Source: Vibrio taketomensis | GTDB lineage: Bacteria > Pseudomonadota > Gammaproteobacteria > Enterobacterales > Vibrionaceae | Length of the DNA: 64,000 nt | NCBI RefSeq assembly: GCF_009938165.1 | Contig: NZ_AP019650.1 | Span: 558,001 to 622,000, forward strand | Direction of reading: 5' to 3' | Part shown: positions 29,551-37,778 of the stretch, in pieces | Layout: each line of letters opens with the position of its first letter | How positions within the stretch are numbered: the first letter of the stretch is position 1 | The notes under the pieces: generated by a model | The model's database searches: none | The model's input: the letters and a program-made list of their open reading frames with translations, nothing else | Told to the model about the DNA's origin: nothing | Made by a program: the position numbers and the translations under genes

Positions 29551-29934
29551 TTTGCCTAAACTCAAAGGGATATCTAGTTTAGCTATAGATGTCTATTGCT
29601 TTCCATTCTCTCATCATATGTATCAATTCGATGTGCTGATTACCTTAAGTAAGTGCGTAATTATTATTTATCAATTTAAGAGAAGTGCACTTTTAAGTGC
29701 GCCTCTCTATTAGTTGGTGGCGTCAATTATCGAAGTAGATAATTTAATTCACACTACTTGGTCTTTGACTCCATTGTGAACGTGCATCCGTCTGATCAAA
29801 CAGGAAATATTGCTTGTTTATGGTGTGGTATAGACTCTCAAAGCCTAGAGTGAGGGGAGAAAGCTTTACTAAAGCAACGCGATTTTGTGAGTTATGAAAA
29901 GGGGCTAATTGCCCCTTGTTTATATCTGTGATGA
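29551..29934. other. Intergenic region after the S41-like gene
   Basis: About 385 bases between convergent genes. The only structure I see is a hairpin at 29679-29708. No ORF with gene-like features and no obvious terminator for the upstream gene. Confidence 0.5.
29679..29708. repeat. Imperfect hairpin
   Basis: AGAGAAGTGCACTT faces AAGTGCGCCTCTCT, 13 of 14 positions pairing if one G-U is allowed, with a two- to four-base loop. No T-tract follows, so it is not a classical terminator. Confidence 0.4.
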
Positions 29935-31590
29935 TTAAGCTTTGGCAAACTTATAGGTTCTGTACCCGCCAAGTAAGTTTTTTGCTTTATAGCCATTATT
30001 CACCAATTGGCGATAGGCGACGTTACCGCGCAGACCAACTTGGCAATAGATAATAATCTCTTTGTCTTTAGGTAATTCTTGAATGCGTTGTCGGAGCTGG
30101 TCAACGGGAATGTTGATATCACCTACGATGTGATTATGGTTTTCACGCTCACCCGGATTGCGAACATCAAGCAATATTTGGCTGTCGTTTAGGTTATCAA
30201 TTTCATCGAAGTGAATAGGCGTCAAATCGCCTTTCATAACATTGTTTGCAACGAACGCAGCTTGGTTGATAACATCTTTTGCGCTGCCGTAAGGTGGGGC
30301 ATAGGTAAGCTCCAGATGTTGCAGCTGTTCAACGGTCATACCTGCACGTTGCGCGACGGCAATAATATCAATACGTTTGTCTACGCCGTCTTTACCTACT
30401 GCTTGTGCCCCTAAAATTTTACCGGTTTGAGGATCAAATAAGAGTTTGAATGAAATGGTCTCTGCGCCCGGATAGTAGCTGGCGTGGCTGGCGGTATGCA
30501 CATAGATTTTCTCGTAGGCAATGTTTTCTTTTTTCAGCAGTTTTTCATTTTTACCTGTTGAGGCAACCGCAAGATCAAAGACTTTACAAATAGCGGTCCC
30601 TTGTGTGCCTTGATAGGTTTCACTGCGGCCAAGCATGTTGTCTGCAGCCATTCGACCTTGACGGTTCGCAGGGCCTGCTAAAGGTACTAGTGTTTGCTTG
30701 CCAGTGACAAAGTCGGCTTCTTCAACCGCGTCACCAACAGCATAGATTGATGGATCGCTGGTTTGCATGTATGAGTTGGTCATTATGCCACCAAGCTCTC
30801 CAATCGCGAGTCCAGCAGCTTGAGCAAGGTGCGTTTCAGGCTTGACGCCAATCGCCATAATAAGCAATTCAGTCGTTAGACTTTCCCCATTGTTCAAAGT
30901 AAGTTTGAGCGAGGGTTTTTCAGCGTCGAAATACTCGATTTGTTCAAGTGCAACGTTAAGTTTAAGGTCTATGCCTTTTTGTCGTATCTCATCGTGAACG
31001 AAGCCCGCCATTTCTCGGTCTACAGGGGTCATCACTTGGTCTGCCATCTCGATTAGGCTCGTCTTTATTCCAAGCTGGTGGAAAGCCTCCATCATTTCAA
31101 GACCGATAAATCCACCGCCAACAACGGTTGCGTGCTGTGGTTTGTTATTTTTAATAGCGGAGATAATACGGTCCATATCTGGAATGTTGCGCAGCGAATA
31201 TGTAAGAGGGTTATCAATCCCAGTAATCGGCGGGACGACTGGCGCAGCTCCTGGGCTCAGTAATAAGAAATCATAACTTTCGTCGTATTCAGTACCATCT
31301 AACAGGTTTTTGATAGTTACGCTTTTGTTGCTGCGGTTAATGGCAACCACTTCGCTCATTACACGCACATCGACATTAAAGCGCGCGAGAAAACTAGCCG
31401 GTGTTTGCAACAATAGTTTGCTGCGATCGGTAATGTCACCACCGATGTGATAAGGCAGGCCACAATTAGCAAAAGAAACAAATTCACCGCGCTCAAACAT
31501 GATGATCTCAGCGTTTTCATCTAAGCGTCTGGCTCTGGCAGCAGCGGATGCACCTCCGGCCACGCCTCCAATGATTACGATCTTAGTCAT
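29935..31590 (-). CDS. CoA-disulfide reductase with C-terminal rhodanese domain
   Basis: 551 residues. FAD-binding MTKIVIIGGVAGGASAAARAR, then redox-active Cys43 in SFANCGLPYH, the single-cysteine type of CoA-disulfide and CoA-persulfide reductases. NAD(P)H site VVGGGFIGLEMMEAF (about 156-170), second FAD site IYAVGDAVE. The last 90 residues are a rhodanese domain with Cys516 in IYCQVGLRG. Known family role: NAD(P)H-dependent reduction of CoA persulfide/polysulfide (Npsr-type). It is divergent from the broken ArsR gene and two YeeE/YedE genes, all linked to reactive sulfur, so a role in sulfane-sulfur handling is well supported. Confidence 0.92.
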   Translation of the reverse strand: MTKIVIIGGVAGGASAAARARRLDENAEIIMFERGEFVSFANCGLPYHIGGDITDRSKLLLQTPASFLARFNVDVRVMSEVVAINRSNKSVTIKNLLDGTEYDESYDFLLLSPGAAPVVPPITGIDNPLTYSLRNIPDMDRIISAIKNNKPQHATVVGGGFIGLEMMEAFHQLGIKTSLIEMADQVMTPVDREMAGFVHDEIRQKGIDLKLNVALEQIEYFDAEKPSLKLTLNNGESLTTELLIMAIGVKPETHLAQAAGLAIGELGGIMTNSYMQTSDPSIYAVGDAVEEADFVTGKQTLVPLAGPANRQGRMAADNMLGRSETYQGTQGTAICKVFDLAVASTGKNEKLLKKENIAYEKIYVHTASHASYYPGAETISFKLLFDPQTGKILGAQAVGKDGVDKRIDIIAVAQRAGMTVEQLQHLELTYAPPYGSAKDVINQAAFVANNVMKGDLTPIHFDEIDNLNDSQILLDVRNPGERENHNHIVGDINIPVDQLRQRIQELPKDKEIIIYCQVGLRGNVAYRQLVNNGYKAKNLLGGYRTYKFAKA

Positions 31591-31813
31591 AGGCTATTCC
31601 TTTTTTTGCTGAGCCACACGCGTTCAGAATTCAATTTATCTCTCTGATTTATATACGAGTAGCTGAAATTTAAGATGACAATGTCGAGAAGACTATAATT
31701 ACTTATATTAGCTTTGTCTAATTCTATTTCTTCTAAATGTTGAATTGCTAAATTAGAATTGACTAATTTAAATTGGTAAGTAAAATGTTAGCGAAATGTA
31801 GGAGTAAATCACG

Positions 31814-32120
31814 ATGACTGACACCGATTTAGATTTAAGTAAGATGCAAATAAGTGCGTTAGAAGCTGCAGAAATGCTAAAAGTAATGGCGCATCCAGAC
31901 CGCTTAATGGTTATTTGTCAACTGACTCAGGAGAAGTTGGGTAGGTGTTTTGTAATCCAATTCCGCATTGAGTCAGTCTGCTTTATCACAGCATTTAACC
32001 GTGCTTAGAAAGCACAACATCATCAAAGCGCGAAAATCTGCACAACAAGTTTTCTACTCATTAGCCGATGACCGAGCTGCCGTTATCGTAAAATCGCTGC
32101 AAACGGTATTTTGCAAATAG
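31814..32120 (+). pseudogene. ArsR family regulator (BigR/SqrR-like), broken
   Basis: The first 42 codons read as the ArsR N-terminus (SALEAAEMLKVMAHPDRLMVICQ). After KLG (31942) the frame is wrong; a second frame gives NSALSQSALSQHLTVLRKHN (the recognition helix) to TVFCK and a stop at 32120. Joining them needs a two-base deletion or one-base insertion near 31941-31946 to be corrected, and the restored frame still has TAA at 31953-31955 where CAA (Gln) is expected. Two independent lesions, one not an indel, suggest a real pseudogene. An intact homologue next to these genes would be a sulfane-sulfur-responsive repressor; its loss should leave the cluster derepressed. Confidence 0.75.
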
Positions 32121-32134
32121 CGGGAGAGTTGAGT

Positions 32135-32551
32135 ATGGAAGCGATACCTTGGAATTCTTTGTTGGGCGGGATCCTACTTGGCCTATCAGCAACGCTACTA
32201 ATGATCGTCAACGGTAAAGTTGCCGGGATTAGTGGAATCTTAAATGGAATCATGGCCCGAATAGATGGAGACTTTGCTTGGCGAGTGGTTTTTGTTCTCG
32301 GTATGGTTCTTGGTGGTGGGTTGGTCACTTATATAGCGGGAGAGCCAATCCCAGATACGAGTAATATCTCGGTCGCTATGTTTATTGTCGCGGGTCTACT
32401 TGTTGGTGCTGGTACGCGAATTGGAAATGGCTGCACTAGTGGACATGGCATATGTGGCATTGGGCGTCTATCTAAGCGCAGCCTCATTGCGACCATAGTA
32501 TTCATGTTGGTGGCCGGGGTGACAGTCTTTATTCGTTTGCATGTCGTTTAA
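32135..32551 (+). CDS. YeeE/YedE family sulfur transporter half (PmpA-like)
   Basis: 138 residues from ATG 32135 behind GGGAGAG; an upstream reading has no ribosome site. Four hydrophobic segments. The conserved pair GTRIGNGCTSGHGICGIGRLS (about 92-112) carries the cysteines typical of YeeE thiosulfate/sulfur-species transporters. With the following gene it forms the two-subunit version of the fused YeeE/YedE protein. Starts 14 bases after the ArsR remnant, so these genes were one operon: regulator, then transporter halves. Confidence 0.88.
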   Translation: MEAIPWNSLLGGILLGLSATLLMIVNGKVAGISGILNGIMARIDGDFAWRVVFVLGMVLGGGLVTYIAGEPIPDTSNISVAMFIVAGLLVGAGTRIGNGCTSGHGICGIGRLSKRSLIATIVFMLVAGVTVFIRLHVV

Positions 32552-32560
32552 GGGAAAATT

Positions 32561-32986
32561 ATGAATAATGGCCTTAAATTGGTAGCGGCTTTAGCAAGTG
32601 GTGTGTTATTCGGCATTGGTATGGCACTTTCAGGTATGACTGATCCCACAAAAGTGATTGGTTTTCTAGATGTCGCAGGGAATTGGGATCCAAGCTTGGC
32701 ATATGTTATGGGCGGTGCTCTCGCGGTGTTTTTGCCATGCTATCAACTGTTCATTAAGCCGCGTAAGCATACTCTGTCTGGAGAGCCTTTCTGTTTGCCT
32801 AGCAATACCACTATTGATAAGCGATTAGTATCGGGAGCGGCTGTCTTTGGTGTTGGCTGGGGTTTAGTCGGCGTGTGTCCAGGCCCCGCGGTAGCGAGTA
32901 TTAGTTACGGAAATATTGGCATCTTTGCTTTTATTGGCGCGATGTTGATTGGCTCACTTGTTGCTAAGTCGATAATAAGCAAATAG
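32561..32986 (+). CDS. YeeE/YedE family sulfur transporter half (PmpB-like, DUF6691)
   Basis: 141 residues, about four membrane spans. Signatures are FGIGMALSGMTDPTKVIGFLD (about 21-41) and GVGWGLVGVCPGPAVASISYG (about 97-117), the latter with the conserved Cys. ATG 32561 is nine bases after the previous stop, typical of the paired PmpA/PmpB genes. Together with the reductase/rhodanese gene across the divergent promoter it supports a module moving and reducing sulfane sulfur. Confidence 0.9.
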   Translation: MNNGLKLVAALASGVLFGIGMALSGMTDPTKVIGFLDVAGNWDPSLAYVMGGALAVFLPCYQLFIKPRKHTLSGEPFCLPSNTTIDKRLVSGAAVFGVGWGLVGVCPGPAVASISYGNIGIFAFIGAMLIGSLVAKSIISK

Positions 32987-33001
32987 CTCTAGCCTAAAGA
33001 G

Positions 33002-33928
33002 CTAATTGCCTTGCGAATAACTAATCTGTGCTGAGAGCGGACAATGGTCGCTAAGCTGATATTCCAATACATCGTCGGTTGAGTAGGGTGCCTGAGAAAT
33101 GGTTTCTACTTTTAACTGAGGGCTGATGATGATGTGATCAATCAATGAACGGAATTGATGGGTGCGTTTAGGATTGTTGCGGCTTTTAACTTTGCATTTT
33201 GCATCTACATTTTTAGTCGCTAACTTTGCTTGGTTATCTTGGCTTATCATTGTCCACATCCAATCGTTTCTATACGCCAAGTTATGATTGAAATCTCCAC
33301 TGATTATATATCTTTGATTGTTGTCTTCTCTTTCCTCTATCCACTCGTTGAGTTGCGCGGCTTGGATTTTTAAAGTTTTGCACTGTTTTGAGCGTGTCAG
33401 TTTGCCCGCACACCCGGCTTTAAGATGAACGTTTAGTAGATGAATAGACGTTCCATAGTAATTAACCACAATGTAGCTGGCAAAACGGAGTTTTTGTTGG
33501 TGACCTGAGGGTAAGAGTGAGACATCAGGGCGATCGTTAACATCAATCGATTTTCTTACCGCAAAGCCCGTGTATTGGTTGATATCGTCAAACTGTAGGT
33601 GCTGATTTTTAGGTAAAGCGCGATCTGAAAAATACAAGCGATAGTTATCACCGATCACGCGTGCAATGGCGGCGTGGTCTCCTACCTCTTGAAAGGCAAG
33701 AATGTCGGTATCCAATTGTTGGAAATAGTCTGCCATTTTGTAAAAATCAGCATTATTACGTAAAGAGCTTGCGAAACGCTCATTTCCCTTACTAACTAAC
33801 CACTCAGTATTCCATGTTGAAAGTTTGAGCGAATGACCCGCTTGTGTTGGAAGTGGGGTCAATACCACTAGATATAGAAAAATGTGATGTTTTGCAGCAT
33901 GTTTGAGCAATTTGATTTTGTCCATCAT
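33002..33928 (-). CDS. Exported endonuclease/exonuclease/phosphatase family protein
   Basis: 308 residues with signal peptide (hydrophobic HIFLYLVVLTPLPTQA, cleavage near 31). EEP fold motifs: KLSTWNTEWLV (about 34-44, Asn metal ligand), ILAFQEVGDHAA (about 75-86, Glu), IISGDFNHNLAYRNDW (about 208-223, catalytic Asp and Asn) and the terminal LSDHCPLSAQI (Asp-His pair). DNase, RNase or phosphodiesterase activity is possible; the substrate is unknown. Two cysteine pairs (CAGKLTRSKQC and DAKCKVK) fit a periplasmic or secreted protein. Single gene, ending 16 bases from the convergent PmpB-like gene. Confidence 0.85.
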   Translation of the reverse strand: MMDKIKLLKHAAKHHIFLYLVVLTPLPTQAGHSLKLSTWNTEWLVSKGNERFASSLRNNADFYKMADYFQQLDTDILAFQEVGDHAAIARVIGDNYRLYFSDRALPKNQHLQFDDINQYTGFAVRKSIDVNDRPDVSLLPSGHQQKLRFASYIVVNYYGTSIHLLNVHLKAGCAGKLTRSKQCKTLKIQAAQLNEWIEEREDNNQRYIISGDFNHNLAYRNDWMWTMISQDNQAKLATKNVDAKCKVKSRNNPKRTHQFRSLIDHIIISPQLKVETISQAPYSTDDVLEYQLSDHCPLSAQISYSQGN

Positions 33929-34064
33929 TGATAAACCTTTATCCGATAAGCCTTCTCAAAAAATCAAGTTTAAGAACGAAAAAAATGCAATTTTCAAAGT
34001 TTTATTTGTATCTGGGAGCTATGCCACCAAGATCGTTTCCATATTGTACTGTAACTGTATTTTA

Positions 34065-34078
34065 ATGATTCAGATCAA
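34065..34078. promoter_or_regulatory. Probable FNR box upstream of nrdD
   Basis: ATGAT-TCAG-ATCAA matches TTGAT-N4-ATCAA at 9 of 10 positions, 122 bases before the nrdD start. FNR activation of nrdDG under anaerobiosis is established in E. coli. Confidence 0.6.
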
Positions 34079-34111
34079 TACTTTTAGGGTGCTGATTGAG
34101 TCTAATACGCC

Positions 34112-34158
34112 ACAACATCTAGTGTTAGTCTAATAAATAATAGCCCTATATAGTGTGT
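34112..34158. promoter_or_regulatory. Probable pair of NrdR boxes upstream of nrdD
   Basis: 34143-34158 (GCCCTATATAGTGTGT) matches the NrdR consensus ACACWATATATWGTGT at about 13 of 16 positions; 34112-34127 (ACAACATCTAGTGTTA) matches at about 10. The two starts are 31 bases apart, the usual three-turn spacing of NrdR box pairs, and they lie 42-89 bases before nrdD. Confidence 0.6.
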
Positions 34159-34200
34159 TTGTGGATAACTCTGTGAGTATACTGGGGTAAGGAGAGGAAG

Positions 34201-36321
34201 GTGAAACCAATCGTAATCAAGCGTGACGGCTCAAGAGCTCCGTTCAGCAGGGATCGTATTCAAGCGGCAGTGGAAGCAGCAGCAGATCAAGTGAATAACG
34301 AAATTGCAATTTACGCTCTCAATGTAGCGTTGGCAGTTGAGCTGCAGCTAAAAGATCACGATGAAGTTCACATCCATGAAATCCAAACCCTAGTTGAAAA
34401 TGAGCTAATGCAGGGACCATACAAGTCTCTAGCACGTTCGTACATCGAATACCGCCACGATCGCGATACAGCACGTGAAAAGCATAGTGCTTTAACGCGT
34501 GAAATCGAAGGTCTTATTGAAGAAAGCAACGTTGATCTTATTAACGAAAACGCAAACAAAGATGGCAAGGTAATCCCGACGCAACGTGATTTACTTGCAG
34601 GTATCGTAGCGAAGCACTACGCAAAAACGCACATTTTGCCACGTGATGTGGTTCAAGCGCACGATGACGGTGACTTGCACTACCACGATTTAGACTACGC
34701 ACCATTTTTCCCAATGTTTAACTGTATGCTTATCGATTTGAAAGGCATGCTGACACATGGCTTCAAAATGGGTAATGCAGAAATTGATACACCAAAATCA
34801 ATTTCAACTGCCACTGCGGTAACCGCTCAAATTATCGCGCAAGTAGCTAGTCATATTTATGGTGGTACTACGATCAACCGTATCGACGAAGTGCTAGCGC
34901 CATACGTCGAAACCAGCTACGAAAAACACTTAACAGTAGCTAAAGAGTGGGATATTCGTGACCCAGAAGCGTTCGCTATCGCTCGTACTGAAAAAGAGTG
35001 TTACGACGCATTCCAATCACTTGAGTACGAAGTAAACACATTACACACTGCAAATGGTCAAACACCATTCGTTACTTTTGGTTTTGGCTTAGGTACAAGT
35101 TGGGCGTCACGTCTAATCCAGCAATCGATTCTGAAAAACCGTATTGCAGGCCTAGGTAAAAACCATAAGACAGCGGTGTTCCCTAAACTGGTATTCGCAA
35201 TCAAAGATGGCTTAAACCACAAAGAGAGCGATCCAAACTACGACATTAAGAAGCTTGCGCTTGAGTGTGCATCTAAGCGTATGTACCCAGATATTCTTAA
35301 CTACGACAAAGTAGTGGAAGTAACGGGTTCATTTAAAACGCCAATGGGTTGCCGCAGCTTCCTAAACACCTACGAAGAAAACGGTGAATTAATCCACGAA
35401 GGCCGTAACAACCTTGGTGTAGTAAGTTTGAACCTGCCACGTATTGCAATTCGTGCAAACGGCGACGAAGAAACATTCTACAAGTTGCTTGATGAGAAAC
35501 TGCTTGTTGCTCGTCGTGCGCTTGAGTCTCGTATTTCTCGTCTTGAAAACGTGAAAGCTCGCGTAGCACCAATCCTATACATGGAAGGTGCGTGTGGCGT
35601 GCGTTTGAAAGCAGACGATTCAATTTCAGACATCTTCAAAAATGGTCGTGCTTCAATTTCTCTTGGTTATATCGGTATCCACGAGATGGTTAACGCACTA
35701 TATGGTACGAGCGAGCATGTTTACGATAACGAAACGCTGCGTCAAAAAGCGATTGATATCGTTAAATACCTGAAAAAACATGTTGAGCAGTGGACTGAAG
35801 AAACGGGTTATGGCTTTAGCCTTTACGGTACACCGAGTGAAAACCTATGTAGCCGCTTCTGCCGTATCGACACGAAAGAATTTGGTGTAATTGAAGGTGT
35901 GACTGACAAAGGTTACTACACCAACAGTTTCCACCTAGATGTTGAGAAAAAGGTTAACCCTTACGACAAGATCGATTTTGAGATGCCTTACCCGCATATC
36001 TCAAGTGGTGGTTTTATCTGTTACGGTGAATTCCCGAACATGCAACGCAACGTCGAAGCGTTAGAAAACGTATGGGATTACAGCTACACCCGAGTACCTT
36101 ATTACGGTACTAACACACCAATTGATGAGTGTTATGAGTGTGGCTATACCGGTGAGTTTGACTGTACAAGCAAAGGCTTTACGTGCCCAAGTTGTGGTAA
36201 CCACGACTCAAGCAAAGTATCGGTAACTCGTCGTGTGTGTGGTTACCTAGGTAGCCCAGATGCTCGTCCGTTTAACTTCGGTAAACAAGAAGAAGTTAAG
36301 CGTCGTGTTAAGCACCTATAA
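34201..36321 (+). CDS. nrdD: Anaerobic ribonucleoside-triphosphate reductase
   Basis: Class III glycyl-radical enzyme making dNTPs without oxygen. 706 residues. Glycyl radical site Gly681 in RRVCGYLG; zinc cysteines 644, 647, 662 and 665 (CYECG and CPSCG) at the same numbers as in E. coli NrdD. The N-terminal ATP-cone is visible (VIKRDGSRAPFSRDRIQAAV, about 4-23), giving allosteric control. Start is GTG 34201 behind AAGGAGAGGAAG. FNR and NrdR sites lie upstream. nrdG follows after a terminator-like hairpin. Confidence 0.97.
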   Translation: MKPIVIKRDGSRAPFSRDRIQAAVEAAADQVNNEIAIYALNVALAVELQLKDHDEVHIHEIQTLVENELMQGPYKSLARSYIEYRHDRDTAREKHSALTREIEGLIEESNVDLINENANKDGKVIPTQRDLLAGIVAKHYAKTHILPRDVVQAHDDGDLHYHDLDYAPFFPMFNCMLIDLKGMLTHGFKMGNAEIDTPKSISTATAVTAQIIAQVASHIYGGTTINRIDEVLAPYVETSYEKHLTVAKEWDIRDPEAFAIARTEKECYDAFQSLEYEVNTLHTANGQTPFVTFGFGLGTSWASRLIQQSILKNRIAGLGKNHKTAVFPKLVFAIKDGLNHKESDPNYDIKKLALECASKRMYPDILNYDKVVEVTGSFKTPMGCRSFLNTYEENGELIHEGRNNLGVVSLNLPRIAIRANGDEETFYKLLDEKLLVARRALESRISRLENVKARVAPILYMEGACGVRLKADDSISDIFKNGRASISLGYIGIHEMVNALYGTSEHVYDNETLRQKAIDIVKYLKKHVEQWTEETGYGFSLYGTPSENLCSRFCRIDTKEFGVIEGVTDKGYYTNSFHLDVEKKVNPYDKIDFEMPYPHISSGGFICYGEFPNMQRNVEALENVWDYSYTRVPYYGTNTPIDECYECGYTGEFDCTSKGFTCPSCGNHDSSKVSVTRRVCGYLGSPDARPFNFGKQEEVKRRVKHL

Positions 36322-36340
36322 TCGCCAGTAAGTATCATTC

Positions 36341-36375
36341 ACCAGCTCACTCATTTCAATGTGAGCTGGTTTTTT
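36341..36375 (+). terminator. Terminator-like hairpin between nrdD and nrdG
   Basis: CCAGCTCAC / GTGAGCTGG nine-pair stem followed by TTTTTTC, ending 13 bases before the nrdG ATG. It probably lowers nrdG expression relative to nrdD. Confidence 0.8.
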
Positions 36376-36387
36376 CATTTTAGAGCT

Positions 36388-36855
36388 ATGAACTACCATC
36401 AATACTACCCAATCGATGTCGTGAACGGTCCCGGAACTCGTGTGACTTTATTTGTGTCTGGCTGCGAACATCAATGTCGCGGTTGTTACAATAAGACCAC
36501 GTGGCGTGTAGATAGCGGACACCTATTCACTCAAGAACTTGAAGATCAAATCATCGCGGACTTAAACGATACTCGAATTAAGCGCAAGGGTTTGTCTTTG
36601 TCTGGTGGTGATCCTTTGCACCCTGCAAATGTGGTTGAGGTTCTGAAATTAGTACAACGTGTTCGTAATGAATGTCCGGGCAAGGATATTTGGTTGTGGT
36701 CGGGGTATACGTTAGCTGAGCTAACGCCTGAGCAAAAAGCAGTGGTCGATCTGATTGATGTTATGGTTGATGGTAAATACGAACAAGACAAGCGCGATTT
36801 AAACCTTGAATGGCGTGGTAGTTCTAATCAAATGATTCATTATTTTAAGTGTTAG
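36388..36855 (+). CDS. nrdG: Anaerobic RNR-activating protein NrdG (radical SAM)
   Basis: Generates the glycyl radical on NrdD using S-adenosylmethionine and a 4Fe-4S cluster. 155 residues from ATG 36388; the reading extended to 36361 lies in the terminator hairpin. The cluster motif Cys26-x3-Cys30-x2-Cys33 is in SGCEHQCRGCYN, and GLSLSGGDPLHP is the SAM-binding GGE-like motif. Length and spacing equal E. coli NrdG (154). No good ribosome site, in line with low expression. Confidence 0.95.
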   Translation: MNYHQYYPIDVVNGPGTRVTLFVSGCEHQCRGCYNKTTWRVDSGHLFTQELEDQIIADLNDTRIKRKGLSLSGGDPLHPANVVEVLKLVQRVRNECPGKDIWLWSGYTLAELTPEQKAVVDLIDVMVDGKYEQDKRDLNLEWRGSSNQMIHYFKC

Positions 36856-36860
36856 TTTTA

Positions 36861-36882
36861 GGCAGCGAGAGCTGCCTTTTTT
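36861..36882 (+). terminator. Terminator after nrdG
   Basis: GGCAGC-GAGA-GCTGCC followed by TTTTTT, five bases after the nrdG stop. Confidence 0.85.
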
Positions 36883-37047
36883 GATAGCATGTTTCCGTTA
36901 CTCAATTTAAGCATACGCACAAATTTTCCAGTTAAGCACTTGGCTTTGCTCTACAGACTGTGGCTTGACTCGATCTTTTCTCTCTAACTACTCTCGCCGA
37001 GTTTTAACCAATTTATACTAATTAAAATTCACTTCACGAGAGTTGAT

Positions 37048-37656
37048 ATGCTGCACCGTTTGGCTTTGGATGATCCCGATTTCCTTAGTTGTGTCGAATC
37101 TGCAATGGCGGACGATCCTCTGTATCACCTATTAAGTCCATCAGAGCTGCAAAGGAAAAAGCTAGTTAACATTTTTTCTTCTCGCTTGCTCCGTTGTAGT
37201 CAGTCACCAATGAAGGGTTATTGTATTGGTGAGCGTATCGATGCTGCAGTTATTTGGAGTGATCTAAGTAAAAAACGTGATTACTCGCGGTTAGATTCAC
37301 TTAAGTGTCAACTGCGTATGCTTACTTCGGGCAGCATGCGAGAAATCAGTCGAATTCAAAAGCCTTTCGAAAGCATGGGGAAGAATATCGTTCAACTGCA
37401 AAATCAGTGCGATCGCTATCTCTCTCTTTTGATGGTTGATAGTCGAAAAAGAGGGCAAGGTTTAGCGTCTCAATTGGTTTATCCTCAACTGCAGAAATAT
37501 GACCAAAAGAACAAAGTTTGCGGTGTGGATACGTTCAATCCCGACAATCTACCGATTTACCAAAACTTCGGTTTCAAATTGGTTTCCAGTGTGACATTTG
37601 GTGACGGCGTCACTAATTTTCAAATGATAAGGGAGCCCACGTTATCCGAATGGTAG
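37048..37656 (+). CDS. GNAT family N-acetyltransferase
   Basis: 202 residues, substrate unknown. The acetyl-CoA loop is SRKRGQGLASQLVYPQL (about 132-148), followed by VDTFNPDNLPIYQNFGFKLV, a late beta-strand and helix typical of the fold. The N-terminal half (LDDPDFLSCVESAMADDPLYHLL) resembles the large GNAT group with a PDxxxL-type start. ATG 37048 has GAGAG upstream. Single gene between nrdG and the aminotransferase. Confidence 0.82.
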   Translation: MLHRLALDDPDFLSCVESAMADDPLYHLLSPSELQRKKLVNIFSSRLLRCSQSPMKGYCIGERIDAAVIWSDLSKKRDYSRLDSLKCQLRMLTSGSMREISRIQKPFESMGKNIVQLQNQCDRYLSLLMVDSRKRGQGLASQLVYPQLQKYDQKNKVCGVDTFNPDNLPIYQNFGFKLVSSVTFGDGVTNFQMIREPTLSEW

Positions 37657-37778
37657 ACAGGCTTGCGTATATCGAGCTTTAAGATGTGAATAAGAGGTAA
37701 TTTATTTTGCAGTCGTTTGCGTCTAATGCTAATTTGAATGTCACTTTCAACGATGAATTTCAAAGGGTTGTGAATTTC

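Noticed and set aside
33903..34133. Plus-strand ORF (76 codons) before nrdD
   Set aside because: It covers the FNR region and the start of the EEP gene on the other strand; no ribosome site and AT-driven composition.
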